From Molanna angustata (taxonomy: Eukaryota; Arthropoda; Insecta; Trichoptera; Molannidae): a stretch of 64,000 nucleotides of DNA. Shown piece by piece: positions 22,201 to 33,845 of the stretch. The DNA is taken from NCBI GenBank assembly GCA_963576475.1, contig OY754964.1:4888149-4952148 (forward strand). The letters are read 5' to 3'. A program made the translations under genes and the position numbers. The stretch's first letter is position 1. Each line of letters starts with the position of its first letter. The notes below the pieces were generated by a model. The model ran no database searches. It was not told the origin of the DNA and worked only from the letters and a program-made list of their open reading frames with translations.

Positions 22201-22224
22201 TAATAATAATAATAATAATAATTG
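22201..22224. repeat. (TAA)n microsatellite
   Basis: About eight perfect units on the + strand. Confidence 0.9.
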
Positions 22225-22317
22225 ATTCCTTATTGATAACTTAATCCAACTGTTGATATGTTCAAGAGAATTTATTTCTCTTAGACCTATGTCAAAAAAT
22301 TGTATGCAGTAGTGAAC

Positions 22318-22480
22318 TTTTGAATGATTTTTCCAGCTTTGAAATATAAACACACCAACTTAAGAGACTGCAGCATATACATTATACATATTACGTTATA
22401 TACAATTTAAATAAACTCAGAATTTGGAGTGGAGCATTACTTGTGTCTGTGTGTGTGGGTGTGCATGTGAGGGTGTGTAT
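22318..22480 (-). repeat. Repeat H, copy 2
   Basis: Reverse-orientation counterpart of 20300-20490, including a degenerate GT/CA tract at 22445-22490 that abuts the LINE fragment beginning near 22500. Confidence 0.5.
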
Positions 22481-22494
22481 GTGTGTCCTCTTCT

Positions 22495-23061
22495 AACTTA
22501 CATACTCACATACCATCACGCCATGTCCCTTACGGGGCAGGCAGAGAGAACCGAACGCCACTTACTTCTATCTTGACATACATTCATCGCCTCAACAACA
22601 TTCATACATCGTCTTATACATGTTCGTCTGTTGTTCACGCTTCTAACATTTCCGTCTTTCAAAATACCATTCACATGGACGTGCCATCCCTTCCTTGGGC
22701 GGCCCCGGACTCTCATTCCATTCCTGTCCGCAATGTATATTTTCTTCGTCAGGCGTTCCTCATTCATTCTCCCCATGTGGCCAAACCATCCCAATGTGTT
22801 CACTTTCATTCTATTAATAACATCTTTCTTTATCCTACATTCTTTCCTTATGTCCTCATTTCTGACCCTGTAATACATCATTCTATTACAGATTCTTCTT
22901 AGCGATCTCATTTCAACTGCATTTATTCTACTTTCGTGCGACTTCTGCCATGTCCAGGTTTCACTTGCATACGTCAAGGTTGGCACTAAGATAGCATTAT
23001 GAATGGCAACTTTAGCATACTTAGATATGTTGCGGTCATTCATTACTTGACCTCTTCTCAC
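22495..23061 (-). mobile_element. Best-preserved TATG-family RTE LINE 3' end
   Basis: The minus strand has a 181-codon open frame (23061-22516) ending at its natural stop in 'CPVRDMA'. It covers the region after the reverse transcriptase: 'VAIHNAILVPTLTYASETWTW', 'INAVEMRSLRRIC', 'RMKVNTLGWFGHMGRMNEER', 'RGRPRKGWHVHVNGIL', 'NRRTCIRRCM', 'CQDRSKWRSVLSA'. The 3' end shows GCGTGATGGTATGTGAGTATG. It is 5' truncated, so catalytic residues are absent. It is the reference for the dozen decayed copies in this window. Confidence 0.88.
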
Positions 23062-23149
23062 TTGATAAACAAAAACCCAAAATTTCTGAATATTTGCAAC
23101 ATTTTAGGGCGTAAAAGCGTTTTTACTCTTTATTTTTTTTTCCAGTCAC

Positions 23150-23360
23150 AGCGTATCACCATTAAAATGTTTGTTTTTATTTCCACATACCTCAAAAATT
23201 ATAAAATCTAGAACGCTGAAAATTTTTACAAATATGAACAATATCTCGAATAGTTCTAGGGCTTCTCGAACTGAAAAATATTTTACTTAATTATGTGAAA
23301 CCGCCTATATTTCCAAAAAAAAGTAATGCGTCGAAACACCCCAACTTGATCATTTATTTT
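23150..23360 (+). repeat. Repeat G, copy 1
   Basis: Shares 'CTCAAAAATTATAAAATCTAG', 'AACGCTGAAAATTT.TA', 'TTTCCA..AAAAA' and 'CGAAACACCCCAACT' in order with the reverse strand of 37905-38110. Family unknown. Confidence 0.55.
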
Positions 23361-25105
23361 TTTTCAAATTCACTTGTTGACTCTTCTACAATTTCTCTAC
23401 AAAGAGGAGTAAAGTGTCTGCTGCGAGCAACTTTCTCTTTTAAAAATAATAAAAAAAAAATATTTAAAAAAAAAAACAACTCAAAAACGCTGTACCTTTT
23501 ATTGTTCAATTTGCGTTATTTGCACATTAGTTAACACTGAAATAAAAATGTGAAATGTACCTATAAGTATTCATATATTTGTATGAGTGCATTAAATAAT
23601 ATTTGAAACGCAGTAATTAGCTATATAAAATATAAACATATAGTGATGCATTATACCTTGATTAGTTCTGATAGTTTCAAATCATAAATGAAGATGCAAA
23701 ATAAAGAGTGATTGTCTCTCGTAAACTGTAATTAATTTTAATGTGTTTATATTTAAAATAGAAAAGCGTCATATTACTGCTTTGGATACAACAAGAATAA
23801 CCTTACATTTAATCATTTCTGGTACTTAATAATTGTAAATAGCGAAGATAGTGAGAATTTCTTTATGTTTAAGTAATGAGTTTTGACGCAGCAGTGGAGA
23901 AAACAAACAGAATACGATGTTATAATAAAGAATATAATACAATAGTATAATAAAAGATTAGTACATTGCAATAATATGTTTACACATAAGATTAACAAAT
24001 ATAAATTTCATATAAAGGACTTCTTCTTGTTGAGTGACTCAGCGACGAATAATATTTTTTAAACATTGACATTAAACCTTGACAAGCAAGCCTACTTGTG
24101 CTAATTACTATTATTTTAATTTTGTTTACTATTGTCTTTGCATCTAAACTTTGTTTTGTTATGATGTATATGTGACCCATACGATAAATAAATAAATATG
24201 TATGGGAGATAGATTATGGATGAATGTTTAATACATATGTTTTAAATGTATGTTTTAAAATCTGCTTGTGATTTAGGTTTTATATCGAAATGTTGTTGTT
24301 TTGTGATTAGTAAGTGTAACATGGTTCGACAAAGAACAAAAAAAAACTTTTTAATTTTAATTGTGAACAAAACTGTCATCAAACGTGTAAATAATAATTA
24401 GTTATGTTGGTGTTTTGATGTTTATACGCAAGTTTTTTGTCCCCGTCTAAAAACCTTTATTTTTCTTGAATTATTTTCTTGTTTAATTGTCCGACCGACG
24501 CATTTAAATTACATCACGATGTAAAAACTTTAATCATGTCTTTGTCGAGCGTATTGTGTTTCTGACACTTCTTATGTCTCTTCATTTATAAACCTTCCGT
24601 TCGACCTCTTCAGTGGCCTCGTTTCACGGTCCCCCTTTTTACAACTTTTACGACCCTTAATTTTTCCTCCCTTCTTATCTTCTTTATTAATCAAAAAGTT
24701 TCGGATATAACGATGAATCGGCCTAAAATAAAATTACGTGGTCGTTCATAAATCAGATATGGCAAATTTTAAAGAAAAAATCTCGAATAAGATTTATCAT
24801 TTGGACAGGGATTTCATAATAAATTAAGGGTCCAATCGGATATGCGAGCACTTCGATCTCAACAAATTATTTTAAAATTAAAACAATATATATATTTTCA
24901 ACACAACAAAACAAAAAACTATTTCTAAGTAGCGAGTTTATTGTCATACCGCAATTTCTTCTTAATTTATTTTCTGTCTATCATCGAACCTAGGACCTTG
25001 TCACGGCGCTCAAAAGTACTTGAAGCCTTTTTTTAATGAAGAATGAATTAATTAGACAAAAATTGTTGTCGACAGAACTTAACAGAAACGTTTTAGAGCT
25101 TGTAG
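23361..25105. other. No recognisable gene
   Basis: Very AT-rich, with A/T homopolymers at 23445-23480. No coding, RNA or repeat signal was recognised. Confidence 0.5.
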
Positions 25106-25109
25106 CTCC

Positions 25110-25670
25110 TTCCATCCCCGGAGCGGCTGCTCGTCGGACAAACCAAAAACTACCATCAAGAATATCTCTTACCACTACCACTAAGATTCCGAGACATTAA
25201 GGCATCTGCCCTGCTCTTGTGGTTGGATTCTCGGGGGCAGTGGTTGAACCCGATGGATGGTGGATACTTGTGTTTGTCCGATGTTGCGGCTGCGTCCGGT
25301 GGTGAACAGGGCCAATGAGCTCTATAGCGTCGCCGGCGTGGAAGTGGATCGCGATCTCCCTCGATGCTCTTCCATAGGTAAGAATTGAATGGGGTACCGA
25401 CCTTTTGCCCAGAATCCTAGGGTGAAGCTGCGGCCACCCCTAAATTAACTATTGTCGGCTGTAGGAAAGTACAAGGTAAACCTGGACAGATGGAGAATGC
25501 TTGACGATGACCAGGACATGGCATGCGAATGTGGGGAGACGCAGAATATGTCACACCTGCTAAACTGCCCGCTTATGGAAGGAGTGTGCACTGAGGAGGA
25601 TCTGTGGCAAGCGAATGAGAATGCTATTTTGACTGCAAATTACTTTTGGACACAATAAAGGTTGATGATC
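25110..25670 (+). mobile_element. LINE C-terminal fragment with zinc motif
   Basis: Positions 25452-25656 read 'KVNLDRWRMLDDDQDMACECG' then 'ETQNMSHLLNCP' and 'TEEDLWQANENAILTANYFW' before TAA. This is the CXC...H...C ending of many insect LINE ORF2 proteins. The GC-richer block 25200-25440 upstream is not in the same frame and looks like rearranged element sequence. The exact clade is unclear. Confidence 0.65.
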
Positions 25671-25679
25671 TTGGTAACG

Positions 25680-26145
25680 GAAAGTAACTAAATAACACAA
25701 TGGTTTGTTTTTTATTTTTTAGGATGCCTATATTGAACAAGTATAATGGCTAAAAGAGGTGGAACGAGAAGAATAACTTAGCCAAACAAAATTGGCACGT
25801 CCACATAATGAGATATCGAGGGAAGGAAAGCAAATTCTTTCGACTTACTTGTATTTCCTACCCATAGAAGCGAAAGTTTCATAAGGAATTTATTACAATA
25901 ATATCTACCCTCCTATAAATCGATTTCGAAACACTCGACGCAAAAGTTCTCTCCCAGCTCTATGTCACAGTTGACTTTTTAGTTTTTATTCATTTGTTAT
26001 ACCAGAATATAAAAAAAAACAAAATAACGAATTTAACTTCCCACTTCACAAATTTACATTCAATTTAAATTAAAATACAAGATAGTATTGTTTATTTTAT
26101 GACACCAAATCAATGTTCATAGAGCTATATCCAACATGTATGTAT
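25680..26145. other. No recognisable gene
   Basis: AT-rich sequence; nothing identified. Confidence 0.5.
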
Positions 26146-26149
26146 GAAA

Positions 26150-26475
26150 TAAGTGTAAGATCAAGAAATATGTAATTAATACAATGAATGTTAATATACA
26201 CTGTGATGGTTTGGTCACGTTTGGCAATCATGAATGAAAAGCGCCTGACAAAGAAAATGCATACATAGCAGGCAGGAACGGAATAAGTGGTCGGGGACGC
26301 CCAAGAAAAGGATGGCACGACCATATTCTATACGAACGATATACTGAAAGACGGAAATATAAGAAACGCGGACAACAGACGAACATGTATGAGACGATGC
26401 ATGAATATTAACGAGGCGATGAATGTGTGTCAAGATAAGCTTTCGGTTCTCGGCGTGATGGTTTGTAAAATAAAG
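26150..26475 (+). mobile_element. RTE-type LINE 3' fragment (TATG family)
   Basis: The + strand, with frameshifts, reads 'GLVTFGNHE*KAPDKENAY' and then 'SGRGRPRKGWHDH', 'DILKDGNIRNADNRRTCMRR', 'CMNINEAMNVCQDKL', ending CGGCGTGATGG near 26463. It lies 85 bp upstream of repeat A copy 2. Confidence 0.8.
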
Positions 26476-26559
26476 CAGATATTCTTCCATCTAAGTATTA
26501 ACATTTGACGTCCTTGGTGGCTCCACAGTATAGATTATAATTAATGCTTCAACACAAAA

Positions 26560-26903
26560 TTTATCAAACAATTTTTGTAAAAATTGAATTTAGTGATGAC
26601 ATCATTTCATACAATTTGTATGGAATATTCACTACACAATATCTACGAGGACTCAGGACTCAATAGTTTGATCCTCAATCTCCAAACATATATACATACC
26701 ATCAAGCTGTTTACATATTCGGGGTAGGAAAAAATGTCTGACTTTCACACTATCCAAACATGACATGCATGTTTTGTATAGAAAACAAAATATCTTAAAA
26801 TATCCAATAATTGGTATTTAAGGGTGTATTGTTTGGTATGTATTCTTCAACTATACATTCTATCGTCGTCGACAATTGGATCTCATGTGTTGCATGCAAC
26901 TAG
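26560..26903 (+). repeat. Repeat A, copy 2 (intact end)
   Basis: This is the best + strand copy. It ends GTTGCATGCAAC (26889-26900), a perfect 12-bp palindrome, then TAG|T. The copy at 37540 has GTTACATGTAAC at the same place, a two-sided compensatory change. An end of hairpin then CTAG before T is the Helitron 3' arrangement, although Helitron hairpins are usually a few bases away from the CTRR. Internally (26690-26760) it resembles the LINE tail at 180-247. Confidence 0.75.
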
Positions 26904-27244
26904 TAATAATATATTCTACGAACCGCGAAATACGACCAAGTTATTATATAAACAAGGAATTGTTAAGAGTTAACGATGTAATCTTAGGGGAAGTTACATC
27001 TCACCGCGGGTGGTAACAAATTATTCTTCATATTTAATACTTACCCATGTTCCTCCTCACCCATCTACAGAGGTAAGGATGATATAATTTTTGTTATTAC
27101 ACTGTCTTCTTGAATTTATATCAAGGTACATTTATTCTTTGCCCTTGACAATGCTACGTTGTGATTTTATATTATCTGACGTATTTCTGATTAATTTTAT
27201 ATGTGACATAAAAACTATAAATGTGAAGAAATGTTAGTGAATTA

Positions 27245-27830
27245 TCAAATGAGCGGGTTGTGGCCAACGATGTACCCCTCACTACCCCACTACAATCTTT
27301 GTAATATTTTCTAAATATCTACGATAATAACAGCTTTAAATTGATATTATGTAACAAAACTTTTTTTTTTATTATGTAACAAATGTGATAAAGTTAACGA
27401 GCGGGTTGTGACCAACGATAAACTCTCACTATTAAATCACTCCCCAAAGTATTCAAATATTGTATGGAAAATTAGCAGCATTTTGATTTGAGTATGTTAA
27501 ATTATTTTTGTTTTAAATATTTTATTATGAATGCTTGATCATTCTTCAATGCCATTTTATAAAAGTGATGTGTTTTCTCAGAAATATGAATATAAAAACA
27601 TCAAATTTTAAGTTTCCTGAGCTCGAGATCACTTTGAAATATTTCACATATAAAAAACATGAGAATAGCTAATCAGACATTCTTCAAAATCTAATGGGGT
27701 CTAAGCGATTAGTAGATATACAAATTTGCAAAATTTGAAAAGAATGAAATGAGTGATTTAGTCTATAATCGGTAAAGTATAGTAAACACGCCGTACACAC
27801 AGGTACATTGTGATGTTTTTTTTAACTGCT
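27245..27830 (+). repeat. Repeat B, tandem partial plus near-full copy
   Basis: Cores GAGCGGGTTGTGGCCAACGA (27252) and GAGCGGGTTGTGACCAACGA (27399) start two units. The second continues like 31883 through AATTCTTCAATGCCATTTTAT, TTCCTGAGCT.GAG.TCACTTTG, TCTAATGGGGTCTAAGCG and ACACGCCGTACA to the GTACATTGTGATG block. The internal CA tract of the other copies is nearly absent here. Confidence 0.75.
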
Positions 27831-27849
27831 TATTAGGATATTTTATTTT

Positions 27850-28020
27850 GATCCTCTTCTTCTTCGCTCTTGCCTTTGTCCAATTTACTTGCGATCGGCT
27901 CTCATAATCCTCATCCTCCGCTTCAAGTCATTCTGTCCTCCGCGTCCTCCGAACGAAGCCTTCCCTCCTTGAGATCTCTGGTTATTGTTGTTATTGTGGC
28001 CCCACCTCTGTGTACTGTTT
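27850..28020 (-). mobile_element. LINE 3' remnant with GAA tail
   Basis: (TTC)n at 27857-27868 followed by GCTCTTGCCTTTGTCCAATTT and a C-rich strand has the reverse-complement layout of the RTE-type 3' ends at 3177 and 48113. The protein is too decayed to read. Confidence 0.5.
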
Positions 28021-28199
28021 TTTTTTCATATTATCCTGTGGCAGTTTTATAATGTGTCCTTACCTTCTCAATCAGTTCTCGGTCAGTTTTTCGCTGATTG
28101 GCGCAACTTTGAAACTGAACGTTCTTCACCCTGTCCAACATTGTTATACATTGTACTAGAAATCAAGAATTATTTTATTTTGTTTATTCATTTAATTAT

Positions 28200-28295
28200 A
28201 TATAAAATACTTACACTATGACGAATGAAAATAATAGAACTGATTTATATAAAGCTACTCTAGGACAGGCATAGCCTAGTAGAGTAAAAACAAAT
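28200..28295 (+). mobile_element. LINE 3' UTR end, hairpin type 2
   Basis: ACTTACACTATGACGAATG, AATAATAGAACTGATTTATAT and a CTACTCTAGG...CCTAGTAG hairpin match the minus strand of 44185-44280. The hairpin is built like the one at 577-616 but with different pairs. Confidence 0.55.
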
Positions 28296-28299
28296 TAAA

Positions 28300-29490
28300 A
28301 TTAATATACATACACTGATGACATAAACTTAAACATAATAAATTAAATGGATTAAATAAATATAATAAATGAAAATACGCAGCAATACAAGCGATTAAAA
28401 TTACTTTTTCTTAAAAAATTATTTCTTTCACAGCGGATGTCACACAATTGGGTGCGCATGTGCGATTTTCAAATTTGTAATAAAAATCAACTAATCAAGG
28501 CTGTGTTTTTCTTTCTCCCTGCATGTGTAAAGTAGAATATATGTATTAGTCTTCCCGGACAGCAAACGATATTCCAATCCTTAATTGGCTGTAGAAAATT
28601 GCGATTGCCGAAAAACCTGATTGTTAAAAACGTACCTACTTGAACAAAGGGTAGAACAAAACATACGCAAAGATGATTTTCAATTCTCAATTCGTTTTAT
28701 ACAACAGGCGAGTTATCCTATCATTTTGAAGCGCTTGAAAATTCAAAATGGCGATCTATGGATAGAAAGGTTTTTATTTTTCGATTCATCGAGGAAAACT
28801 CTCTCACAACGCTGAACAAATTGTCTATGCTTTTAATTACATACAACGGTGGAGCGAAATAAACCAAAAAATATACGGATAACATTTATATTCATTTATA
28901 CATACCAATACATACATATACGTACAATCAAAATGAATAAATTACGAATAAATTTATAGCGCTGTTCTATGTTGATTGTTTTATTTTCACGTTGTTTTTC
29001 ATTGCTTTGACTAGCGCAAAAATAAGAACAATTAAAACAAAACATTTCATTCGAAATGGCGTTTATCAACTCTTTGTATCAAACTTGATGTACGCGAGAA
29101 AAAGCAGAATAAGAGTAATCTAAATTTGAAATTGAAACATCATATCGACGAGTATGACTGGATGAACATAAAAAATCTACATACGTCTTCAAATTATATA
29201 ATTACATTAAAATGTTTAGATTGTTTGGATATATGAAACAATAAAATTAATAAATATATATGAAAGCTGCCTTGTTTTTTAAAGCAAGAATTTCAATGCT
29301 ATTAATATGTCGTATATTATGTAAATAAAACTATGTTTTTTTGCTATCTGAGTCTACATTATTCAATTAATTTCTAAGTTTATCGTCGTGTTGGCGAAAT
29401 TGAAAGGCCAACGCGAACATCTAAGAAGGCAGACATCTTGGTTTCACAACAAAAGAGTTTGGACCAGAACAGGATCGACAGAGGATCTTT
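28300..29490. other. No recognisable gene
   Basis: AT-rich, with no motif or repeat partner noticed. Confidence 0.5.
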
Positions 29491-29508
29491 TTTGAGTGGC
29501 TCTAAATA

Positions 29509-30014
29509 GCTACTCCCTCCTCCACCCGCTCCGCATATGGGGACTGAAAACGGCACCTTCGCAGAATGCTAGTAAGAGTAACAAAGAATGCATGGCACGA
29601 AGAGTAGCTCTAGAAGCTCCTCTGGACTCGTGGTCTCGGCACAATTGTGCAAAAAATAACAATCAACGTCCGTGAAAATAATATTCACAGATACGGATTG
29701 TCGCGAGGGTACTTCAAGCCTGTGACTGTAAAACTGGGCAACAGAGAGTTGACCAAGGACACTCTGGAATTTCATTTTTATTTATTCAGCAGAAGGGCAC
29801 TATAACCGTGAAAAAACAATTTGAAGGCTGTAAAGTTCTTCTTAGAGACCACTAAATCCGCATGCCCAATGGGACCTTGAAGAGGGCCTCACGGACAGCA
29901 GCGAGGAGCTCCGTTCTATCGTAAGGACATATTTGGGTGAGAGCATTCCCAGAGGATGTGCTCCCAGGTTTGGTCTATGAAAGTATTTAGTGGTAGTAGT
30001 GGATAGTAGATAGT
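29509..30014 (-). mobile_element. Second R1-clade LINE copy, 506-bp 3' end
   Basis: AGTGGCTCTAAATA is at 29495-29508 and again at 30015-30028, a 14-bp target duplication. Between them the minus strand matches the 3' end of the 14930-18531 element: 29840-29975 corresponds to about 18065-18200, and 29509-29580 corresponds to its terminal GAAGG...GGGGACTG...GGGAGTAG. There is no poly(A). The 5' junction carries extra GTAGTGG-like filler (about 29990-30014) resembling the adjacent target. Confidence 0.9.
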
Positions 30015-30179
30015 AGTGGCTCTAAATATAAAAAAACCTTAGCCGAAACGATTGCCTATATCGGGAAAACCCGATCTACATCACTGTGACTCTGTGCCTT
30101 GCTTCTTCTTGAGATCAAAATACTGAACACCTCGTCGGTAGATTCTCGATTTGGGCGTCATCTCCGTTTAATTCATTCC

Positions 30180-30545
30180 TTCAACATACTAACACGCTTT
30201 TCCCTTACGGGGTAGGCAGAGATAACCTAGCGCCATACTCATCTATTTTCGCACTCATTCCTGGCTTCCTTTACATCCATGCATCGTCTGATACATGCTA
30301 TTCGATTATTCAAGCTCCTTATGTTTCTTTCTTACGAAATATCATTTATGATCATATCATCCTTTAATAGAGTGAATAGCAGGGGCGGCCCCTGCTATTC
30401 ACTCCATCTCTTACACCCATGTATATTTTTTTGGTCAACCGTTCATCGACCATTCTTTCAATATGCCCAGACCACCTCAAGGCATTCACTTTCATTTTAC
30501 TTGTGTTTTTTTATCTTGCATTCTCTCCTTATGTCCTAATGTTTT
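30180..30545 (-). mobile_element. RTE-type LINE 3' fragment with internal snap-back
   Basis: Reverse strand of the TATG family, closest to 21525-21845. Inside it GAGTGAATAGCAGGGGC (30370-30386) is followed, after one base, by its perfect reverse complement (30388-30404). The sibling copies lack the left arm, so it is an inverted duplication within this copy. Confidence 0.8.
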
Positions 30546-30549
30546 ATTA

Positions 30550-30900
30550 TATCATATATCGTTCTATTACATACTGTAATGTGTGCTGTTTCTAATTATG
30601 TATCGGTAGAGAGTCCATATAACATATTAGGCAAACAGTATATCTAGGTACCAACGCTTTTGGTCAATGTTCATACGAATTTAGGTACATACAATAAACG
30701 ATGTGGTTTAAAGGCTTTCCCCACGTTATTATCAAGTTGGTCATAACCCCAGTCCGACCATCTCTCAGGAGAACACTTGAAACTAAATATTGCATGTAAA
30801 TACTGGGACAAGCTGTTATATTAGAAACCGCCTGTGTATTCTGAAAACTCGAATTTAGATCCGTAATTGGCAAACACTATAACTGTTTTTTTCATCCAAT
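30550..30900. other. No recognisable gene
   Basis: Nothing identified. Confidence 0.45.
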
Positions 30901-30904
30901 TTTA

Positions 30905-31385
30905 TCTTCTTCTTCTTATTTTAGATCGTAGATCTGTTTTTTCGAGAAAGCTATTCCTGTGAAACTGAGGTCCAGCTATCCTTCCACCTCTTCGGTGGTC
31001 TTCCGGGGAGGCGATGCCCTAGTGGGATTTCGTTTGCCGCTATGGATGGGATTCGAGATGCGTCCATCCTGTTGACATGGTCCCTCCAAAATCTTCTTCT
31101 AGCTCTACTCCATCGTATGATGTCCTCCGTCTCACAGGTCCGTCTAATATCGTCATTGCGAATTCTGTCCCTAAGCGTCTTCCCTGTGATAACCCTTAAA
31201 ACCTTCATTTCCGATGTTCGTAGGAGGTTTTTGGTTCTGGTCGTGTCGGCTCTTGTCTCCACCGCATATGTCATAATTGGTCTAACACATGTCTTACAAA
31301 TTCTGACCTTACTATCCGTTCTTATGAATTTGTTATGCCAGATGATATTTATGAGACATCTTGAACTAGCCAATTTTATCATAGG
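30905..31385 (-). mobile_element. RTE-type LINE 3' end with GAA tail
   Basis: A 143-codon minus-strand frame reads 'FIRTDSKVRICKTCVRPIMT', 'LLRTSEMKVLRVITGKTLRD', 'RRRFWRDHVNRMDASRIP' and 'RLPGRPPKRWKDSWTS'. These are the hallmarks of the region after the reverse transcriptase domain. (TTC)n at 30907-30917 is its GAA tail. It is 5' truncated with the catalytic domain missing. Confidence 0.82.
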
Positions 31386-31389
31386 TATT

Positions 31390-31880
31390 TAATGTTTACT
31401 CCTCAAGAAACTGACAAGGTCTGTTCTGAGTCTTTTGATTTTAATAATATTCTTGAACACAAATGATCATAAGTGTTCGCATTGCAGAAACATAGTCTAT
31501 TAAAAAATAACCTAACACCACTTGATCTTTTGATGTACTTCAAAAATAACGCCATTTCAAAATTCCAAGAAAACAAAAAGATGATTTGATTGTTTAGTAT
31601 AAATCATAGGAAAATAAATGAGAACATAAGAAAAATATTTGTTTATCTGCAAATATTTTAAGAAAAACCAATGAAGCTGTTTCCCATATATATTTTGTTA
31701 CTGTTGTGATTAGTCAGGATATTATTTACAGTTAAAAAGTAAGTATCATAATATAAATATATGCAAACTTGAGGTGTCAAGTTGCCCTTATCATAGTTTA
31801 CAATATCATTGTTTACACATTATCCAGCTCACTAGGTTTAGCCTGTACCAATGTGAAATATTACAAAGTCACATTAACAA
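31390..31880. other. No recognisable gene
   Basis: AT-rich; nothing identified. Confidence 0.5.
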
Positions 31881-31882
31881 CA

Positions 31883-32445
31883 AAACGAGTGGGTTGTGGC
31901 CAACGCTAAACTCCTCATTTATAAGTCATTATATAAAGAATTCAAATTTTTTATGGAAAATATTCAGCATTTTCACGAAATGAAATTGTTAAATTATTTT
32001 TTCATTTAAATATTTTATTATGAATACTTGATAATTCTTCAATGCCATTTTATGAAAGTGATGTGCCTTTTTACCAATTTGAAAATAAAAATTTCAAATT
32101 TTATGTTTCCTGAGCTTGAGGTCACTTTGAAATATTTGATAGTTAAAAAAATAAGAAGCACTATTCAGATATCCTTCAAAATCTAATGGGGTCTAAGTGT
32201 GTATCAGATATACAAATTTGCAAAATTTGAAAATAATCGAATGAGTACTTGAATCTATAATCGATAAAGTAAAATAAACACGCCGTACATAGTGCACAGC
32301 ACATAACACACACACACACACACACACACACAGGTACATTGTGATGAAACTTTCAGAATACAATCTCAGCATGTTACTGCTCGATAATCTGCAATAAAAA
32401 AATAGCCTTAAAATTGCGAAATCATAACTCCCGACTATATCCCCT
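31883..32445 (+). repeat. Repeat B, fullest copy, with (CA)n
   Basis: It runs from GAGTGGGTTGTGGCCAACGC through the conserved blocks to a CA tract (32308-32332), GGTACATTGTGATGAAACTTTC, CTCAGCAT, TCGATAATCTGCAATAA and AAATCATAACTCC. Partial copies lie at 27245-27830, 46790-47165 (-) and 48795-49150; its tail is at 54170-54230. There is no coding capacity. Non-autonomous Helitron-like or DINE-like is plausible from the internal microsatellite only. Confidence 0.75.
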
Positions 32446-32465
32446 TGGGTTAGAGAGGAGTAAAA

Positions 32466-32565
32466 ACGATTTCATGGATAGAATGAAAGTGAACACGTTG
32501 AGATGGTGTGGCCACATGTAAAGAATGGACGAAGAACGCCTGACGAACAAAATATGTAAACAGAA
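32466..32565 (+). mobile_element. RTE-type LINE fragment (TATG family)
   Basis: Reads 'DFMDRMKVNTLRWCGHM' stop 'RMDEERLTNKI'. Only about 100 bp remain, directly after repeat B. Confidence 0.75.
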
Positions 32566-32761
32566 ATTAAACGAGAGTCTATGGTCGTCCTTAATAATAA
32601 CATCACTTCCTTAACCACTCACGAGGTATCCAGGTGTTGTTTAACCCCCAGTGATAGGTCTTAATATCACACTTAAAGTCTTGTGGAGAATCACGGCGAG
32701 ATGGAAAGCTGTTCCCGGTTGGAAATAATCTCTTCCAGAGTAGGGAACCCTTCGAAATTAA

Positions 32762-32845
32762 ATTCCAGAAAATTTTACGGACGAAATTATATCTTGGTTC
32801 AATATTCCAGAAAATTTTACGGACGAAATTATATCTTGGTTCAAT
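32762..32845 (+). repeat. Exact 42-bp tandem duplication
   Basis: Units 32762-32803 and 32804-32845 appear identical (start ATTCCAGAAAATTTTACGGA). Because 42 is a multiple of three it leaves a 114-codon + frame (32683-33027) open. That frame has no known family, so I treat it as chance. Confidence 0.85.
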
Positions 32846-32849
32846 TCAT

Positions 32850-33165
32850 ACTTTTACAAGCATATGCGCCATGTCAGAACCGACCGACACACACTTATAT
32901 ATTTGCTTCACTCGCATTTATGCGAAATAGTATTGATTTTGTATCTACGACATTCACAGTGATGTTAAAATTTAGTGCAAAAAATATAAATGAATATAAA
33001 ACGATACCAAATTTGTTTATTATTTAAGGAATAAATATGCACAAGCAATTTTATTTTCATAAGGCAATTTCTTCCAGCTAACCAAGTTTGCTAACGGTTT
33101 TAATATCCTAAACTAGTTAGCATCAGCGAGAAAAGGAACAGCTTATTAAATATTCATATACTGAA
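32850..33165. other. No recognisable gene
   Basis: Nothing identified. Confidence 0.4.
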
Positions 33166-33167
33166 TG

Positions 33168-33645
33168 AATAAATAAAAAACTTTGTATTTTTCCACAATA
33201 TTTTTTATACTAACGACCGAACGTTTTCGCCAAGGTAACTTGGCATTATCAAGGTCCAAACGAAACTAAAACAAAAATAATAAAAAAGGCAACATTGTTA
33301 ACATCCAGATACCAAACTTATCGCCACTTCTCCAAACATAAGCTCACCCACATAATGGCAACATTGTATAATTACTGTTACTCCACCCACATATTTGGCA
33401 ACGCTGTGGAGTTAATGTAGCTCCACCCACACATGTGACAACGTTGTAAATGCTGAGTGAAGTAGAAATTCGCTTATTTTTGTTTTAGTTTCGTTTGGAC
33501 CTTTATATTGCCAAGTCAACTTGGCGAAAACGTTCGGTGGTTAGTATAAAAAATATTGTGGAAAAATACAAAGTTATTTATTTATTCATTTAAAATGGAT
33601 TTCCACTCTGTAAGCACAAAAACTCTAGAATCATTATTAATATAA
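33168..33645. repeat. Long inverted repeat, possible Penelope-like terminal repeats
   Basis: Arms of about 100 bp (33168-33275 and 33482-33588) are reverse complements, each containing GCCAAG....CTTGGCGAAAACGTTCGG. Right of the second arm is the 33588-33640 block shared with 7797-7850. The 206-bp centre holds three diverged repeats of a CTCCACCCACAT...GGCAACGYTGT unit. Inverted flanking repeats with a ribozyme-like core occur in Penelope-like elements. No protein fragment is present to prove it. Confidence 0.6.
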
Positions 33646-33729
33646 GGTTATCAAAATTAATCAATAAATCTCTTTTGAAATATAAATCCGACAGTCGTTG
33701 AAAGAACGGCGCTCCCGAAACATACATGC

Positions 33730-33845
33730 ATAATTTTTTTTTTTTTTATTTATTCATACATACATAATTGACAAATAATATTCTTAACTGCAATACCCCA
33801 CTAGGTAGAAATCCTATGCCGGGGCTAAAGCATTTTGAAATAATG
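33730..33845 (-). mobile_element. LINE 3' end, hairpin type 3
   Basis: A T-run at 33727-33737 (an A tail on the minus strand) is followed by a minus-strand GCCCC...TAGG...CCTA...GGGG hairpin at about 33800-33830. The arrangement parallels the 3' ends at 543-660 and 28200-28295. Confidence 0.5.

Noticed and set aside
32683..33027. 114-codon + strand frame with an internal repeat
   Set aside because: Length is explained by an exact 42-bp duplication; no family or splice support.
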